DNA of 64,000 nt from Baekduia soli. Lineage in GTDB: Bacteria; Actinomycetota; Thermoleophilia; Solirubrobacterales; Solirubrobacteraceae. The translations under genes were made by a program, and so were the position numbers. Shown piece after piece: positions 37,043 to 44,369 of this stretch (its first letter is position 1; the number at the start of each line of letters is the position of its first letter). The notes under the pieces are model-generated. The model saw nothing but the letters and a program-made list of their open reading frames with translations, searched no databases and had not been told where the DNA came from. The stretch spans positions 186,001 to 250,000 of the forward strand of contig NZ_CP042430.1 in NCBI RefSeq assembly GCF_007970665.1, read 5' to 3'.

Positions 37043-38677
37043 ATGCAGACCCGTCGTCAGTTCGTGGCCCGCGCAGGCGGGACCGTCGCCTCCGTTCTCG
37101 TGCCCGCCGCCATCGCCGCACCCCTGGCGCAGGCGCGCACGCGGCCGTACAAGGGGGGCCGCTTCCCCGACGGCGTGATCGCCGGCGACCCGACGCCGAA
37201 GGGCGTCAGCCTCTGGACGCGGTTCGACCCGTCGGGCGGCCCGTCGACGGGCTCGGTGACGCTCGAGGTCGCGACCGACAAGGCCTTCCGCAAGGTCGTC
37301 GCGCGGCGCGACGTGGCCACGAGCGCCAGGACCAACCACGCCGTCAAGGCACGCGTCACGGGCCTGAAGGCCCACGAGGAGTACTACTACCGCTTCGCCT
37401 CCAAGGGCGCCGACTCGGCCGTCGGGCGCTTCCGCACCGCGCTGCCCGCCGGCTCCAGGGAGACCGTGCGCTTCGCGTTCTTCTCCTGCCAGGACTACAC
37501 CCACGGCTACTACAACGCCCTGGACGCCATGGCCGACGGCGACTACGACTTCGTCGTGTGCCTCGGCGACTACATCTACGCCGAGACCTACCACTCGCGC
37601 AAGGGCGGCACCGGCGTGCGCGACGACAAGATCGGCCGCGAGAACCCGCAGAACCCGGACATCGTCCGCGAGGCGGTCACGCTGGCCGACTACCGCGCCA
37701 AGTACGAGCTGTACCGCTCCGACCCCCTGCTGCGCGCGGTCCACGCCAAGTTCCCGATGGTCATGCTCTGGGACGACCACGAGGTCCAGGACAACTACGC
37801 CGGCCAGCCCGCCGACGGCGGCCTGCCGCCCGGCAAGCACTTCAGCCTGCAGCGCAAGAAGGCCGCCCGCCGGGCGTTCTTCGAGTCCATGCCGGCCTTC
37901 CCGGGCGGCGAGCGGCTGTACCGGACGCTGCAGTTCGGCTCGACCGTCGAGCTCTTGGTCATGGACCAGCGCTCCTATCGCGCCAACCAGCCGTGCGACG
38001 ACGCGGTCGTCGCGCCCTGCGCCGACTACGACCAGCCGCGCGACTTCCTCGGCCGCCGGCAGATGAACTACATCAAGGACCGCCTCAAGGCCTCGACGGC
38101 CGCATGGAAGATCATGGCCAACGAGGTCACGATCATGCCGACCCGGGTCCTGGGCGGCGCGAACTTCACCTACGACAACTGGATCGGCTACCCGCAGGAG
38201 CGCGAGGAGCTGCTGACCCACATCCGCGACCAGCAGATCAAGGACGTCGTCTTCGTGACGGGTGACATCCACACGTTCATCGCCGGCGACGTGCGCACGG
38301 GCGACGGCGCGACGGGCGACACGGTGGCCACCGAGCTCGTCGGCGGCTCCATCACCTCCCAGTCGCTGGGCGAGACGACGCTGGACGCCGGCGGCGGGGT
38401 CACGATCAAGGGCAACGACGCCGACCCGTCCACGTCGCCCGACCTCATCAACGCGCTGCGCGACATCAACCCGCAGGTCGACAACGCCGACTTCGACCAC
38501 CACGGGTTCGGCGCGGTGACCGCCACGCAGGAGGGGCTGACCTGCGAGCTCGTGCGGATGCAGACGATCAAGAAGCGCTCGTCGGCCCGCCTGCCCTCGG
38601 CGGACTGGACCTACCACGTCGCGCGCGGCGCGCCGTCGGTCAAGGGCCAGCACGGCCCGCCGGCGACGCCCGCCTAG
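37043..38677 (+). CDS. phoD: PhoD-type alkaline phosphatase/phosphodiesterase, Tat-exported
   Basis: 544 residues. Tat signal TRRQFVARAGGTVASVLVPA; an N-terminal Fn3-like PhoD_N domain (VIAGDPTPKGVSLWTRFDP); the metallophosphatase domain with FFSCQDY, VCLGDYIYAE, WDDHEVQDNY and FVTGDIHTF as Ca/Fe ligand motifs; the DQRSYR segment is also conserved. It releases phosphate from esters outside the cell. The stop TAG (38675-38677) lies in the CTAG target of the IS481-family insertion; the coding sequence itself is intact. ATG 37043 is used, not the TTG at 37034. Confidence 0.92.
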   Translation: MQTRRQFVARAGGTVASVLVPAAIAAPLAQARTRPYKGGRFPDGVIAGDPTPKGVSLWTRFDPSGGPSTGSVTLEVATDKAFRKVVARRDVATSARTNHAVKARVTGLKAHEEYYYRFASKGADSAVGRFRTALPAGSRETVRFAFFSCQDYTHGYYNALDAMADGDYDFVVCLGDYIYAETYHSRKGGTGVRDDKIGRENPQNPDIVREAVTLADYRAKYELYRSDPLLRAVHAKFPMVMLWDDHEVQDNYAGQPADGGLPPGKHFSLQRKKAARRAFFESMPAFPGGERLYRTLQFGSTVELLVMDQRSYRANQPCDDAVVAPCADYDQPRDFLGRRQMNYIKDRLKASTAAWKIMANEVTIMPTRVLGGANFTYDNWIGYPQEREELLTHIRDQQIKDVVFVTGDIHTFIAGDVRTGDGATGDTVATELVGGSITSQSLGETTLDAGGGVTIKGNDADPSTSPDLINALRDINPQVDNADFDHHGFGAVTATQEGLTCELVRMQTIKKRSSARLPSADWTYHVARGAPSVKGQHGPPATPA

Positions 38678-38678
38678 G
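38673..38678 (+). repeat. Left target-site copy (NCTAGN) of the IS
   Basis: CCTAGG; pairs with CCTAGA at 39757-39762 (5 of 6 identical). IS481 is known to duplicate 6-bp NCTAGN targets. Confidence 0.75.
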
Positions 38679-38704
38679 TGACGTGCCTCGGGACGTTCCG
38701 AACG
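38679..38704 (+). repeat. IS left terminal inverted repeat
   Basis: 26 bp, 21 matching the right end; both ends share TGCCTC and CGTTCCGAACG at identical positions. Confidence 0.8.
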
Positions 38705-38723
38705 TCTGAGGGCTGAAGTTGAG

Positions 38724-38796
38724 GCATCCGGGCTGAGACAGAGGCTGTGGGTCTTCTCAAGGATCCAACGGCCTCGGAGGTCATCAGCCCGGATGC
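38724..38796 (+). promoter_or_regulatory. Hairpin hiding the transposase start codon
   Basis: Perfect 13-bp arms GCATCCGGGCTGA (38724-38736) and TCAGCCCGGATGC (38784-38796), with an inner GAGGC/GCCTC pair. The transposase ATG (38793-38795) is inside the right arm, and GGAGG (38776-38780) is in the loop. Transcripts reading in from phoD would carry both arms and should be poorly translated, a fold-back inhibition logic known from IS10/IS50. Confidence 0.65.
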
Positions 38797-39761
38797 AGTG
38801 CAAGCGTAGGTGGCTGCCCAGCTGGCAGCGTGTCGAGCTGGTTGATTGGTGTCTTGGCGAGGGACTTCCTCGACGCCAGGCAGCGGCCCGTCGGCGGGTG
38901 AGCGTGTCGACGGTGCAGTACTGGATCGACCGGTACCGCAACGCCTCAGACGCCGAGCGAGCGTCGGGCGCGTGGGCGCAGGATCGACCCTCGACGCCGC
39001 ATCGCCAGCCGACGCGGTCCAGCGACGAGCTGCACGACCGTGTCTGCCAGGCGCGGACGCGGACGGGCTGGGGGCCGCGCCTGATCGCCTCCGAGCTCGG
39101 CATCGCGCACGCGACGGTCTCGCGCTGTCTGAAGCGGCGCGGCATGTCGCGCCAGCCGCCGGCGCCCCGAGAGGCGGTGCAGCGCTTTGAGTGGCCGTGC
39201 CCTGGGGCGTTGATCCAAAACGACGTCAAGCGTTTCGCGCGGTTCTCCTCACCCGGCCATGCCGTCACCGGCAACCGTCACCGCACGGGCGCCGAGAAGC
39301 GCCAGCGTGTCGGCTACGAGTTCGCCCACAGCGCGATCGACGACCACAGCCGCCTGGCCTACACCGAGCTGCACCGCGACGAGAAGGCCGCCACCGTCAT
39401 CGGCTTCACCGAGCGGGCGATCGCGTTCTTCGCTGCGCACGGCATCATCATCGAGCGCTGGCAGACCGACAACGCCTGGACCTACACCCACAACAAGGCG
39501 CTGGCCGCCCTGTTTGACAGCCACGGCATCCGGCATCGCACGATCGCGCCCCGCACGCCGCGCCACAACGGCAAGGTCGAGCGCTACCAGCAGACCCTCA
39601 AACGCGAATGGGGCCTGGGACAGCGCTACCGCTCAAGCGACGCCAGAGCCGCAGCGCTGCCACACTGGCTGCACCACTACAACAACGAGCGGAACCACAG
39701 CTCGCTCGGCAACCGGCCGCCCATCACCCGCGTTCGGAACGACCTGAGGCAGAACACCTAG
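38793..39761 (+). CDS. IS481-family DDE transposase
   Basis: 322 residues. N-terminal HTH (WQRVELVDWCLGEGLPRRQA, then RVSVSTVQYWIDRY) and a second HTH-like segment at 92-117; the rve/DDE core has Asp144 in IQNDVKRF, Asp226 in WQTDNAWTY and Glu263 in HNGKVERYQQTLKREWG; HYNNERNHSSLGNRPP is the usual IS481 C-terminus. The stop TAG (39759-39761) lies in the right CTAG target copy, so the element itself carries no stop. Full length; probably active or recently active. Confidence 0.92.
   Translation: MQCKRRWLPSWQRVELVDWCLGEGLPRRQAAARRRVSVSTVQYWIDRYRNASDAERASGAWAQDRPSTPHRQPTRSSDELHDRVCQARTRTGWGPRLIASELGIAHATVSRCLKRRGMSRQPPAPREAVQRFEWPCPGALIQNDVKRFARFSSPGHAVTGNRHRTGAEKRQRVGYEFAHSAIDDHSRLAYTELHRDEKAATVIGFTERAIAFFAAHGIIIERWQTDNAWTYTHNKALAALFDSHGIRHRTIAPRTPRHNGKVERYQQTLKREWGLGQRYRSSDARAAALPHWLHHYNNERNHSSLGNRPPITRVRNDLRQNT
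39731..39756 (-). repeat. IS right terminal inverted repeat
   Basis: Reverse complement begins TGTTCTGCCTCAGGTCGTTC; it overlaps the last codons of the transposase. Confidence 0.8.
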
Positions 39762-39762
39762 A
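39757..39762 (+). repeat. Right target-site copy (NCTAGN) of the IS
   Basis: CCTAGA; supplies the stop of the transposase on the plus strand and of the PKD gene on the minus strand. Confidence 0.75.
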
Positions 39763-41995
39763 GCCGGCGCGTCACGCGGTGCGCCGGGCCGGTGCCGTCG
39801 ACGTGCGCGCCGCCGTCGCGCGGCCGGGCCACGAGGCGCAGGACCCGGCCGGCCGCGGCCCGCACGCGGGCCGCGAAGCGCCCGTGGCGCTGCACGGCCA
39901 GGCGCCGCACCCGGACCCAGCGGCCGGACGCCGTGCGGCGCTGGACGTCGACGATGCCGTCGCGGGTGTACGGGGCGACCGTGCCGCGAACCGCGACGGT
40001 GCGCGTGCCGCGCCGGCGCAGCATCGTCAGCACCGGTCGCGCGGCGCTGCGCAGCGTCAACGGGGCGCTCAGCGCGCCCGCGCCGACCGCCAGCACCCGG
40101 GTCGTCACCCGCAGCGCGGGGATCGTGAAGCGCGTCGTGCCGGTGGCGTCGGCGGGCACGTCGGTCTCGAGGTCGGCGAACGGCGCGCGGAACGGGTAGG
40201 CCGTGGCCCGCAGCGTCAGGGGCGTCCCCGCGCCGGCGCGGGCGACCGTCGCGCGCACGGTGACCGGGCGCCCGTAGGGCACCGTGGCGCCCTGTGTCCC
40301 CAACGTGATGGCCGGTGCGCCCGTCCCGCCGGCGTCCTGGCCGGCCGCCGTGCCCGCGCGCGTGCCCGCACCGCCGCCCGCGGGGCCGGCGCCGCCGCCC
40401 CCGCCGCCGCCGCCCCCGCCGGCGCCGGCGCCGGCGCCGGCGCTCCTGACGGTCACCGTCTCGGTCACGGCGCGCTGCTGCCCGCTCGTATCGGCCACCG
40501 AGAGCGTCGCGGCGTAGGTGCCCGGGGCGGCGTAGCGGTGCTGCGGGTTGCGCTGCGCCGAGGCCGTGCCGTCGCCGAACGTCCACCACCATTGCGACGG
40601 GGCGCCCGCCGTCGTGTCGGCGAAGCCCACCTGCTGCGCGTCGCCCCCGGCGCCCGGCGTGGCCGTGAACGCGGGCTGGGGCGCCGCCGGAGGCGGGGCC
40701 GACACCGGGACGTCGGCGTGCCAGTACTCGCGGCGCGAGGTGATGGAGGCCAGCACGACCATGCCCGTGGCCGACGACAGGCTCTGCTTCGTCGAGCTGG
40801 CGTCGTTGAGGTCGCCCGTGTCGGAGGTGAGGTCGCGCAGGATCGCGGTGCCCGGGTCGGCGGGCGGGCCGAAGGCGGGGCTGTCCATCGACGTGTGCTT
40901 CGTGCAGATGTCGCCGCCGGACTGCCCGTCGCCGCCGGCCGTGCGCGCGCACGTGGCGACCATGTCCAGCGTCCCCGCGCCCTCCTCGAGCAGCACGATC
41001 GGCCGCGTGTGCACCGGCCGCGAGCCGTAGACGGCCGACGTCCAGGTCCCGGCCACGCTGCGGCGCAGGAGCAGCAACAGCGGCTGGCCGTTGATCGTCG
41101 CGCTCGTCTTCGTGGCGGCGTACACGCGCCCGGCGCCGTCGGCCTTGAGGTTGATGTGGTCGTCGGCGGTCGGGCTGCCGGTGTCGATGGCCGTCGAGGA
41201 CCAGGAGGCGGCTCCGTCGCCCGCGCCGTCGGCGTGCACGGCGAAGTTCATGGTGTCGTCGGTCTGGTCGCTCCACAGCACGCCGATGCGGTCGCCGCCG
41301 AAGTGGATGACCGAGGAGATGTCGTCGCTGGTCAGCACGCCCGAGCCGGGCAGCACGTAGGGCGTGCCCCAGGCCGCGTCGTCGCCGTCGGTGTGGTTGA
41401 CGTAGACGCGGCCCTGCTGGGTCCAGGTCGCCCAGAGCCGTCCCGTGGAGTCCTTGTCGATGACCAGCGTCTCGGTCTGGGCCGCGTTGACGTCGGCCGG
41501 GAAGCCGGGGTCCAGCGTGTAGGCCTGCGAGGCGGGGTCGTAGGAGTAGCGCCAGAGCTTGCCGGCGAACATGCTGCTCGCCGGGATCCCGCCGCCGCTG
41601 TCGCGCAGGACGTGTGAGGCCACGTAGAGCTTGCCCGACGCCGCGTCCCACAGGGCGTCGTCGCGGGAGTCCAGCCGCGGGTCGATCGTGGGCCCCGTGT
41701 CGATCCAGCGCTCCGTCGTGCGGTCCAGCCGCGCGATGCGGTGGCCCGCGGCGGTCGTGCCCAGGCTCGCCCACCACGTGCCGTCGTTGAACCAGAGCTT
41801 GCTCTCGGGCTTGGAGGCGCTGGCGCCCGCGCCCCTCAGGGCGTAGGGGCCGTCGTCGACCCCGAGGTCGCCGGGCGCCGCCTGCGCCGCGGCCGGGGCG
41901 GTGGCGGCGATCGCCGCCACCGCGCACATCACCGCGACAGGGGTCCCTCCCCGTCGGCGCCATGGGCGCGCCGAAGTCCGCCCTGCCGTGAGCAT
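39758..41995 (-). CDS. Secreted PKD-domain surface protein
   Basis: 745 residues. Signal region PVAVMCAVAAIAATAPAAAQ after a basic start; residues 40-425 resemble a beta-propeller or sialidase-like repeat region (SKLWFNDGTWWASLGTTAAG, KLWRYSYDPASQAY, DRIGVLWSDQTDDTMNF); a PKD domain at about 435-520 (SQWWWTFGDGTASAQRNPQH, then RYAAPGTYAATLSV); a Gly/Ala linker with a run of ten Gly; then a beta-rich end. Probably cell-surface, glycan- or protein-binding. Its minus-strand TAG stop (39760-39758) is in the right IS target copy. TAATCT is 6 nt upstream of the ATG. Confidence 0.82.
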   Translation of the reverse strand: MLTAGRTSARPWRRRGGTPVAVMCAVAAIAATAPAAAQAAPGDLGVDDGPYALRGAGASASKPESKLWFNDGTWWASLGTTAAGHRIARLDRTTERWIDTGPTIDPRLDSRDDALWDAASGKLYVASHVLRDSGGGIPASSMFAGKLWRYSYDPASQAYTLDPGFPADVNAAQTETLVIDKDSTGRLWATWTQQGRVYVNHTDGDDAAWGTPYVLPGSGVLTSDDISSVIHFGGDRIGVLWSDQTDDTMNFAVHADGAGDGAASWSSTAIDTGSPTADDHINLKADGAGRVYAATKTSATINGQPLLLLLRRSVAGTWTSAVYGSRPVHTRPIVLLEEGAGTLDMVATCARTAGGDGQSGGDICTKHTSMDSPAFGPPADPGTAILRDLTSDTGDLNDASSTKQSLSSATGMVVLASITSRREYWHADVPVSAPPPAAPQPAFTATPGAGGDAQQVGFADTTAGAPSQWWWTFGDGTASAQRNPQHRYAAPGTYAATLSVADTSGQQRAVTETVTVRSAGAGAGAGGGGGGGGGGAGPAGGGAGTRAGTAAGQDAGGTGAPAITLGTQGATVPYGRPVTVRATVARAGAGTPLTLRATAYPFRAPFADLETDVPADATGTTRFTIPALRVTTRVLAVGAGALSAPLTLRSAARPVLTMLRRRGTRTVAVRGTVAPYTRDGIVDVQRRTASGRWVRVRRLAVQRHGRFAARVRAAAGRVLRLVARPRDGGAHVDGTGPAHRVTRRL

Positions 41996-42001
41996 CCACC
42001 C

Positions 42002-42007
42002 AGATTA
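42002..42007 (-). promoter_or_regulatory. -10-like element, PKD gene
   Basis: TAATCT on the minus strand, 6 nt before ATG 41995. Confidence 0.5.
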
Positions 42008-42035
42008 GTGAGGTTTGGGCAGCCTTGCGAAGGAT

Positions 42036-42060
42036 GAGCGCCGACGCGCCAGCCGTCGGC
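42036..42060. repeat. Hairpin with loop CGCCAGC, copy 1
   Basis: GCCGACG-CGCCAGC-CGTCGGC, perfect 7-bp stem, 19 bp past the end of the cyclodeaminase-family gene. GAGCGCC-ACGCGCCAGCC recurs at 43836. Likely a 3' end hairpin. Confidence 0.5.
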
Positions 42061-42078
42061 CCGCCGCCGGACACCGCC

Positions 42079-43026
42079 TCAGAGCGTGATCGTGGGCCCG
42101 CTCACGCGGCCGGCGCGCCAGGCGGCCAGGGCGGCGGAGGCGATCGCGAGGTCCTGGATGGCCAGGCCCGTGGAGTCGAACATCGTGGTCTGCGCGTCGT
42201 CGGTGCGCCCGGGCCGCTCGCCCGCGAGCACCGCGCCGAGATCGGTGACCTGGTCGCGCGTGACGAGGCCCTCCTCGACCGCACCGGTCAGCTCCCCGCC
42301 GTGCGAGGCCTGGGCCCACTCGTCGCAGAACAGGCGACAGGCCGCCACGGCGTCGACGCTGGCCTCGGCCTTGCCGGGCCCGTCGGCGCCGAGCATGTTG
42401 AAGTGGGTGCCGGGCCGCAGGTCGCCCGCGTCGACGACGACCTCGGACCCCGGGGTCACGCAGCAGATGACGTCGGCCTGCAGCGCCTCCTCACGCGTCC
42501 CCGTGCGCCACCCCAGCTCGTCGGCCAGCCCCTGCGCCGCCTCGGGCCGCGGGTCGGAGCAGATCCCCGGCCCGTAGCCGTCGGCGGCCAGGCAGCGCGC
42601 GGCCCAGGCGCCGTGCAGCCCGCAGCCGACGATGCCGACGCTCGACGCGTCCGCGCGGGCCAGCGCCCGCGCCGCGACCGCGGCGACGGCCCCCGTGCGC
42701 AGCGCGGTGACCGACCGCGCGTCGATGACGGCCAGGGGCTCGGAGGTCGTCGCGTCGCTGACCAGCAGCACGCCGAGCACCGTGGGCAGCGAGCGCGCGG
42801 GGTTGTCCGGGAAGGATGAGATCCACTTCAGGATGGCCAGCCCGTCGCCGAGCGCGGGCATCGCGCGGAAGTCGCCGTGCGGCGGGGACTGGAGGTAGAC
42901 CTTGGCGGGCATCGACCACTCCCCCGCGCGGTGGCGGGTGAACGCCTCGCGCGTGCGGTCGATCGCCTCGCGGGGGGAGACGGCCGCCAGAACGGTGGCG
43001 TGGTCCAGGACGCAGACGTCGGGCAT
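42079..43026 (-). CDS. Ornithine cyclodeaminase/mu-crystallin family protein
   Basis: 315 residues. N-terminal substrate domain (MPAKVYLQSP with its Lys, DFRAMPALGDGLAILKW) and NAD-binding Rossmann domain (SVGIVGCGLHGAWAARCL; VICCVTPGSEVVV; GTHFNMLGADGPGKAE). The RTGAVAAVAARALAR helix is the family's Arg-containing dimer segment. Members include ornithine cyclodeaminase, alanine dehydrogenase and pyrroline/ketimine reductases; the substrate here is not predictable. ATG 43026 is chosen because the frame upstream of it overlaps the divergent gene. Divergent from the FCD-only protein by 68 bp. Confidence 0.88.
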   Translation of the reverse strand: MPDVCVLDHATVLAAVSPREAIDRTREAFTRHRAGEWSMPAKVYLQSPPHGDFRAMPALGDGLAILKWISSFPDNPARSLPTVLGVLLVSDATTSEPLAVIDARSVTALRTGAVAAVAARALARADASSVGIVGCGLHGAWAARCLAADGYGPGICSDPRPEAAQGLADELGWRTGTREEALQADVICCVTPGSEVVVDAGDLRPGTHFNMLGADGPGKAEASVDAVAACRLFCDEWAQASHGGELTGAVEEGLVTRDQVTDLGAVLAGERPGRTDDAQTTMFDSTGLAIQDLAIASAALAAWRAGRVSGPTITL

Positions 43027-43079
43027 CCGGGCTTCGTACCACGTCAGGGGATCCGGGACCCGCCGCACGAACGGATGGG

Positions 43080-43085
43080 TACGTT
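43080..43085 (+). promoter_or_regulatory. -10-like element, FCD-only gene
   Basis: TACGTT, 9 nt before ATG 43095. Confidence 0.45.
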
Positions 43086-43094
43086 TGGCGCGGG

Positions 43095-43583
43095 ATGCCG
43101 ACCGAACCACCGCCCTACGACCTGACGCTGGCCCGCGAGGCCTTCACCAACGCGGCCGCGCTGCACGCCGAGGCCACCCGGCGCGGCGCCGGCCGCCTCG
43201 TCCCGGCCGACCTCGACCGGCTGCGCGCCGCCGACGCCGCGTTCTGCGCGGCGGTCGCCGAGGGGCGCGTCGGGGACGCGATCGCCGCCGACGACGCGTT
43301 CCACCAGGTCCTCCTGGACGCGGCCGGCGACCCCGACCTGCTCGTGAGCAACGAGCTGCTGCGCCCACGCCTGCGCCGAATGGACCTCTGGCTCTTCAGC
43401 CGCAAGACGTTCGCGCCGGGGCCGAGCTCGCACCCGGAGATCATCGCGGCCCTGGAGGCCGGCGACGCCGAGCGCGCCGCCGTGCTCGTGCAGCGCAGCT
43501 TCACCGAGGCCGGCGAGGCGCTGGCCGCGGTGCTCGCGCGCCGGGGCACCGGCGGGGGCGGCGGGAACGCCGGGGGCCGGTAG
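43095..43583 (+). CDS. FCD (FadR C-terminal) domain protein without DNA-binding domain
   Basis: 162 residues. Most of the protein is a GntR/FadR-type FCD ligand domain: DAAFCAAVAEGRVGDAIAAD, DAFHQVLLDAAGDP with the metal-binding Asp/His, HPEIIAALEAGDAERAAVLV with a further His. The N-terminal winged helix that normally precedes FCD is absent, and only 68 bp separate this gene from its divergent neighbour. It may be a ligand-sensing protein lacking direct DNA contact, or a truncated regulator. Divergent pairing with the cyclodeaminase-family gene suggests a shared metabolite. Confidence 0.75.
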   Translation: MPTEPPPYDLTLAREAFTNAAALHAEATRRGAGRLVPADLDRLRAADAAFCAAVAEGRVGDAIAADDAFHQVLLDAAGDPDLLVSNELLRPRLRRMDLWLFSRKTFAPGPSSHPEIIAALEAGDAERAAVLVQRSFTEAGEALAAVLARRGTGGGGGNAGGR

Positions 43584-43586
43584 GCT
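43581..43586 (+). promoter_or_regulatory. -10-like element overlapping a stop codon
   Basis: TAGGCT, 6 nt before GTG 43593; its TAG is the stop of the FCD gene. Confidence 0.35.
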
Positions 43587-43592
43587 CACGCC

Positions 43593-43817
43593 GTGCCCAA
43601 CCGCCGCCCCAAGCTCGAGATCGTCGCCCCGTCGGCCTCGCCGGAGGAGGCGGCCGCCGTCGTCGCCGCCGTCGAGCGGTTCCTGCGCGACCACGCGCCG
43701 GTCATCGTGGCCGAGCCCCCGCGCCCGAGCCCGTGGCAGCGCGCGGCGCTGCTGGAGGGCACGGGCCGCGAGCCCGACGCCCCGTCGCCCTGGGGCGACC
43801 CCGTCCGCTGGGGCTAG
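43593..43817 (+). CDS. Acyl-CoA carboxylase epsilon-like subunit
   Basis: 74 residues. The pattern KLEIVAPSASPEEAAAVVAA, then VERFLRD, and a Trp-rich end SPWQRAALLEG...SPWGDPVRWG resembles actinobacterial AccE/PccE subunits (a PTPEE-AA helix and a conserved WxxAARLE). Those small subunits stabilise the alpha-beta carboxylase. Here it is encoded away from both larger subunits (35425 and 54694). Family assignment rests on the short motif only. GTG start. Confidence 0.6.
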   Translation: MPNRRPKLEIVAPSASPEEAAAVVAAVERFLRDHAPVIVAEPPRPSPWQRAALLEGTGREPDAPSPWGDPVRWG

Positions 43818-43835
43818 GCCACGGGCCGCCGAGGC

Positions 43836-43860
43836 GAGCGCCAACGCGCCAGCCTTGCGC
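43836..43860. repeat. Hairpin with loop CGCCAGC, copy 2
   Basis: GAGCGCCAACGCGCCAGCCT, 19 of 21 bp identical to 42036-42056; folds as a bulged stem around the same CGCCAGC loop, 19 bp after the epsilon-like gene. Confidence 0.45.
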
Positions 43861-43958
43861 CGCCGGCCCCGAGGGTGTCGAATCGGGCGCGGTCCGGCCG
43901 TCGGGTCACCGAGCGGCCGGGGACACCGGCCGAGACGACCAGCCCACGGAGGCCACCC

Positions 43959-44312
43959 ATGAAGTACATGCTGCTGCTCTACGTCCCGCCCGAGGGCCGC
44001 GACCATCCCGACGCCGCCGGCATGGAGGCGTGGTTCGGCTACACCCGCGCCCTGCAGGAGGCGGGCGTGCTCGTCGCCGGCGACGCGCTCCAGGGCCTGG
44101 AGGCCGCGACGACGGTGCGCGTCCGCGGGGGCGAGACCCTCGTCGCCGACGGGCCGTTCGCCGAGACCAAGGAGATGCTCGGCGGCTACTACCTCATCGA
44201 CGTGCCCGACCTCGACGCCGCCCTCGCGTGGGCCGCGAAGGTCCCCAACGCGCCCTACGGCAGCGTCGAGGTGCGCCCGCTCATGGAGCTGCCGGCCGAG
44301 GTGCCGGCCTGA
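43959..44312 (+). CDS. YCII/DGPF-domain protein (ECF42 partner)
   Basis: 117 residues. MKYMLLLYVPPEG, GVLVAGDALQG, then VADGPFAETKEMLGGYYLID contains the DGPF motif, and AKVPNAPYGSVEVRPL closes the ferredoxin-like fold. DGPF proteins are the standard genomic partners of ECF42 sigma factors, and one follows 57 bp downstream. They are thought to be part of that stress or detoxification regulon; biochemical role unknown. GGAGG 6 nt before the ATG is a good ribosome site. Confidence 0.88.
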   Translation: MKYMLLLYVPPEGRDHPDAAGMEAWFGYTRALQEAGVLVAGDALQGLEAATTVRVRGGETLVADGPFAETKEMLGGYYLIDVPDLDAALAWAAKVPNAPYGSVEVRPLMELPAEVPA

Positions 44313-44369
44313 GGCGGTGAGCGCCGCCGCGACCGGGGCGTCCGAGCCCCTGGGCGAGGACCCGCCGCC

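Larger units (their letters stand above)
38679..39756 (+). mobile_element. IS481-family insertion sequence, about 1.08 kb
   Basis: Ends are imperfect inverted repeats: left TGACGTGCCTCGGGACGTTC, right (reverse complement) TGTTCTGCCTCAGGTCGTTC, both continuing CGAACG; they start with TG. Flanked by CCTAGG and CCTAGA, the NCTAGN duplication expected of IS481. Contains one transposase gene and an internal 13-bp inverted repeat over its start codon. Inserted exactly at the overlapping stop codons of phoD and the convergent PKD gene. Confidence 0.88.

Noticed and set aside
40375-40440. A coding microsatellite or CRISPR-like repeat
   Set aside because: It is the CCG/GCC repeat encoding the polyglycine linker of the PKD protein; no spacers.
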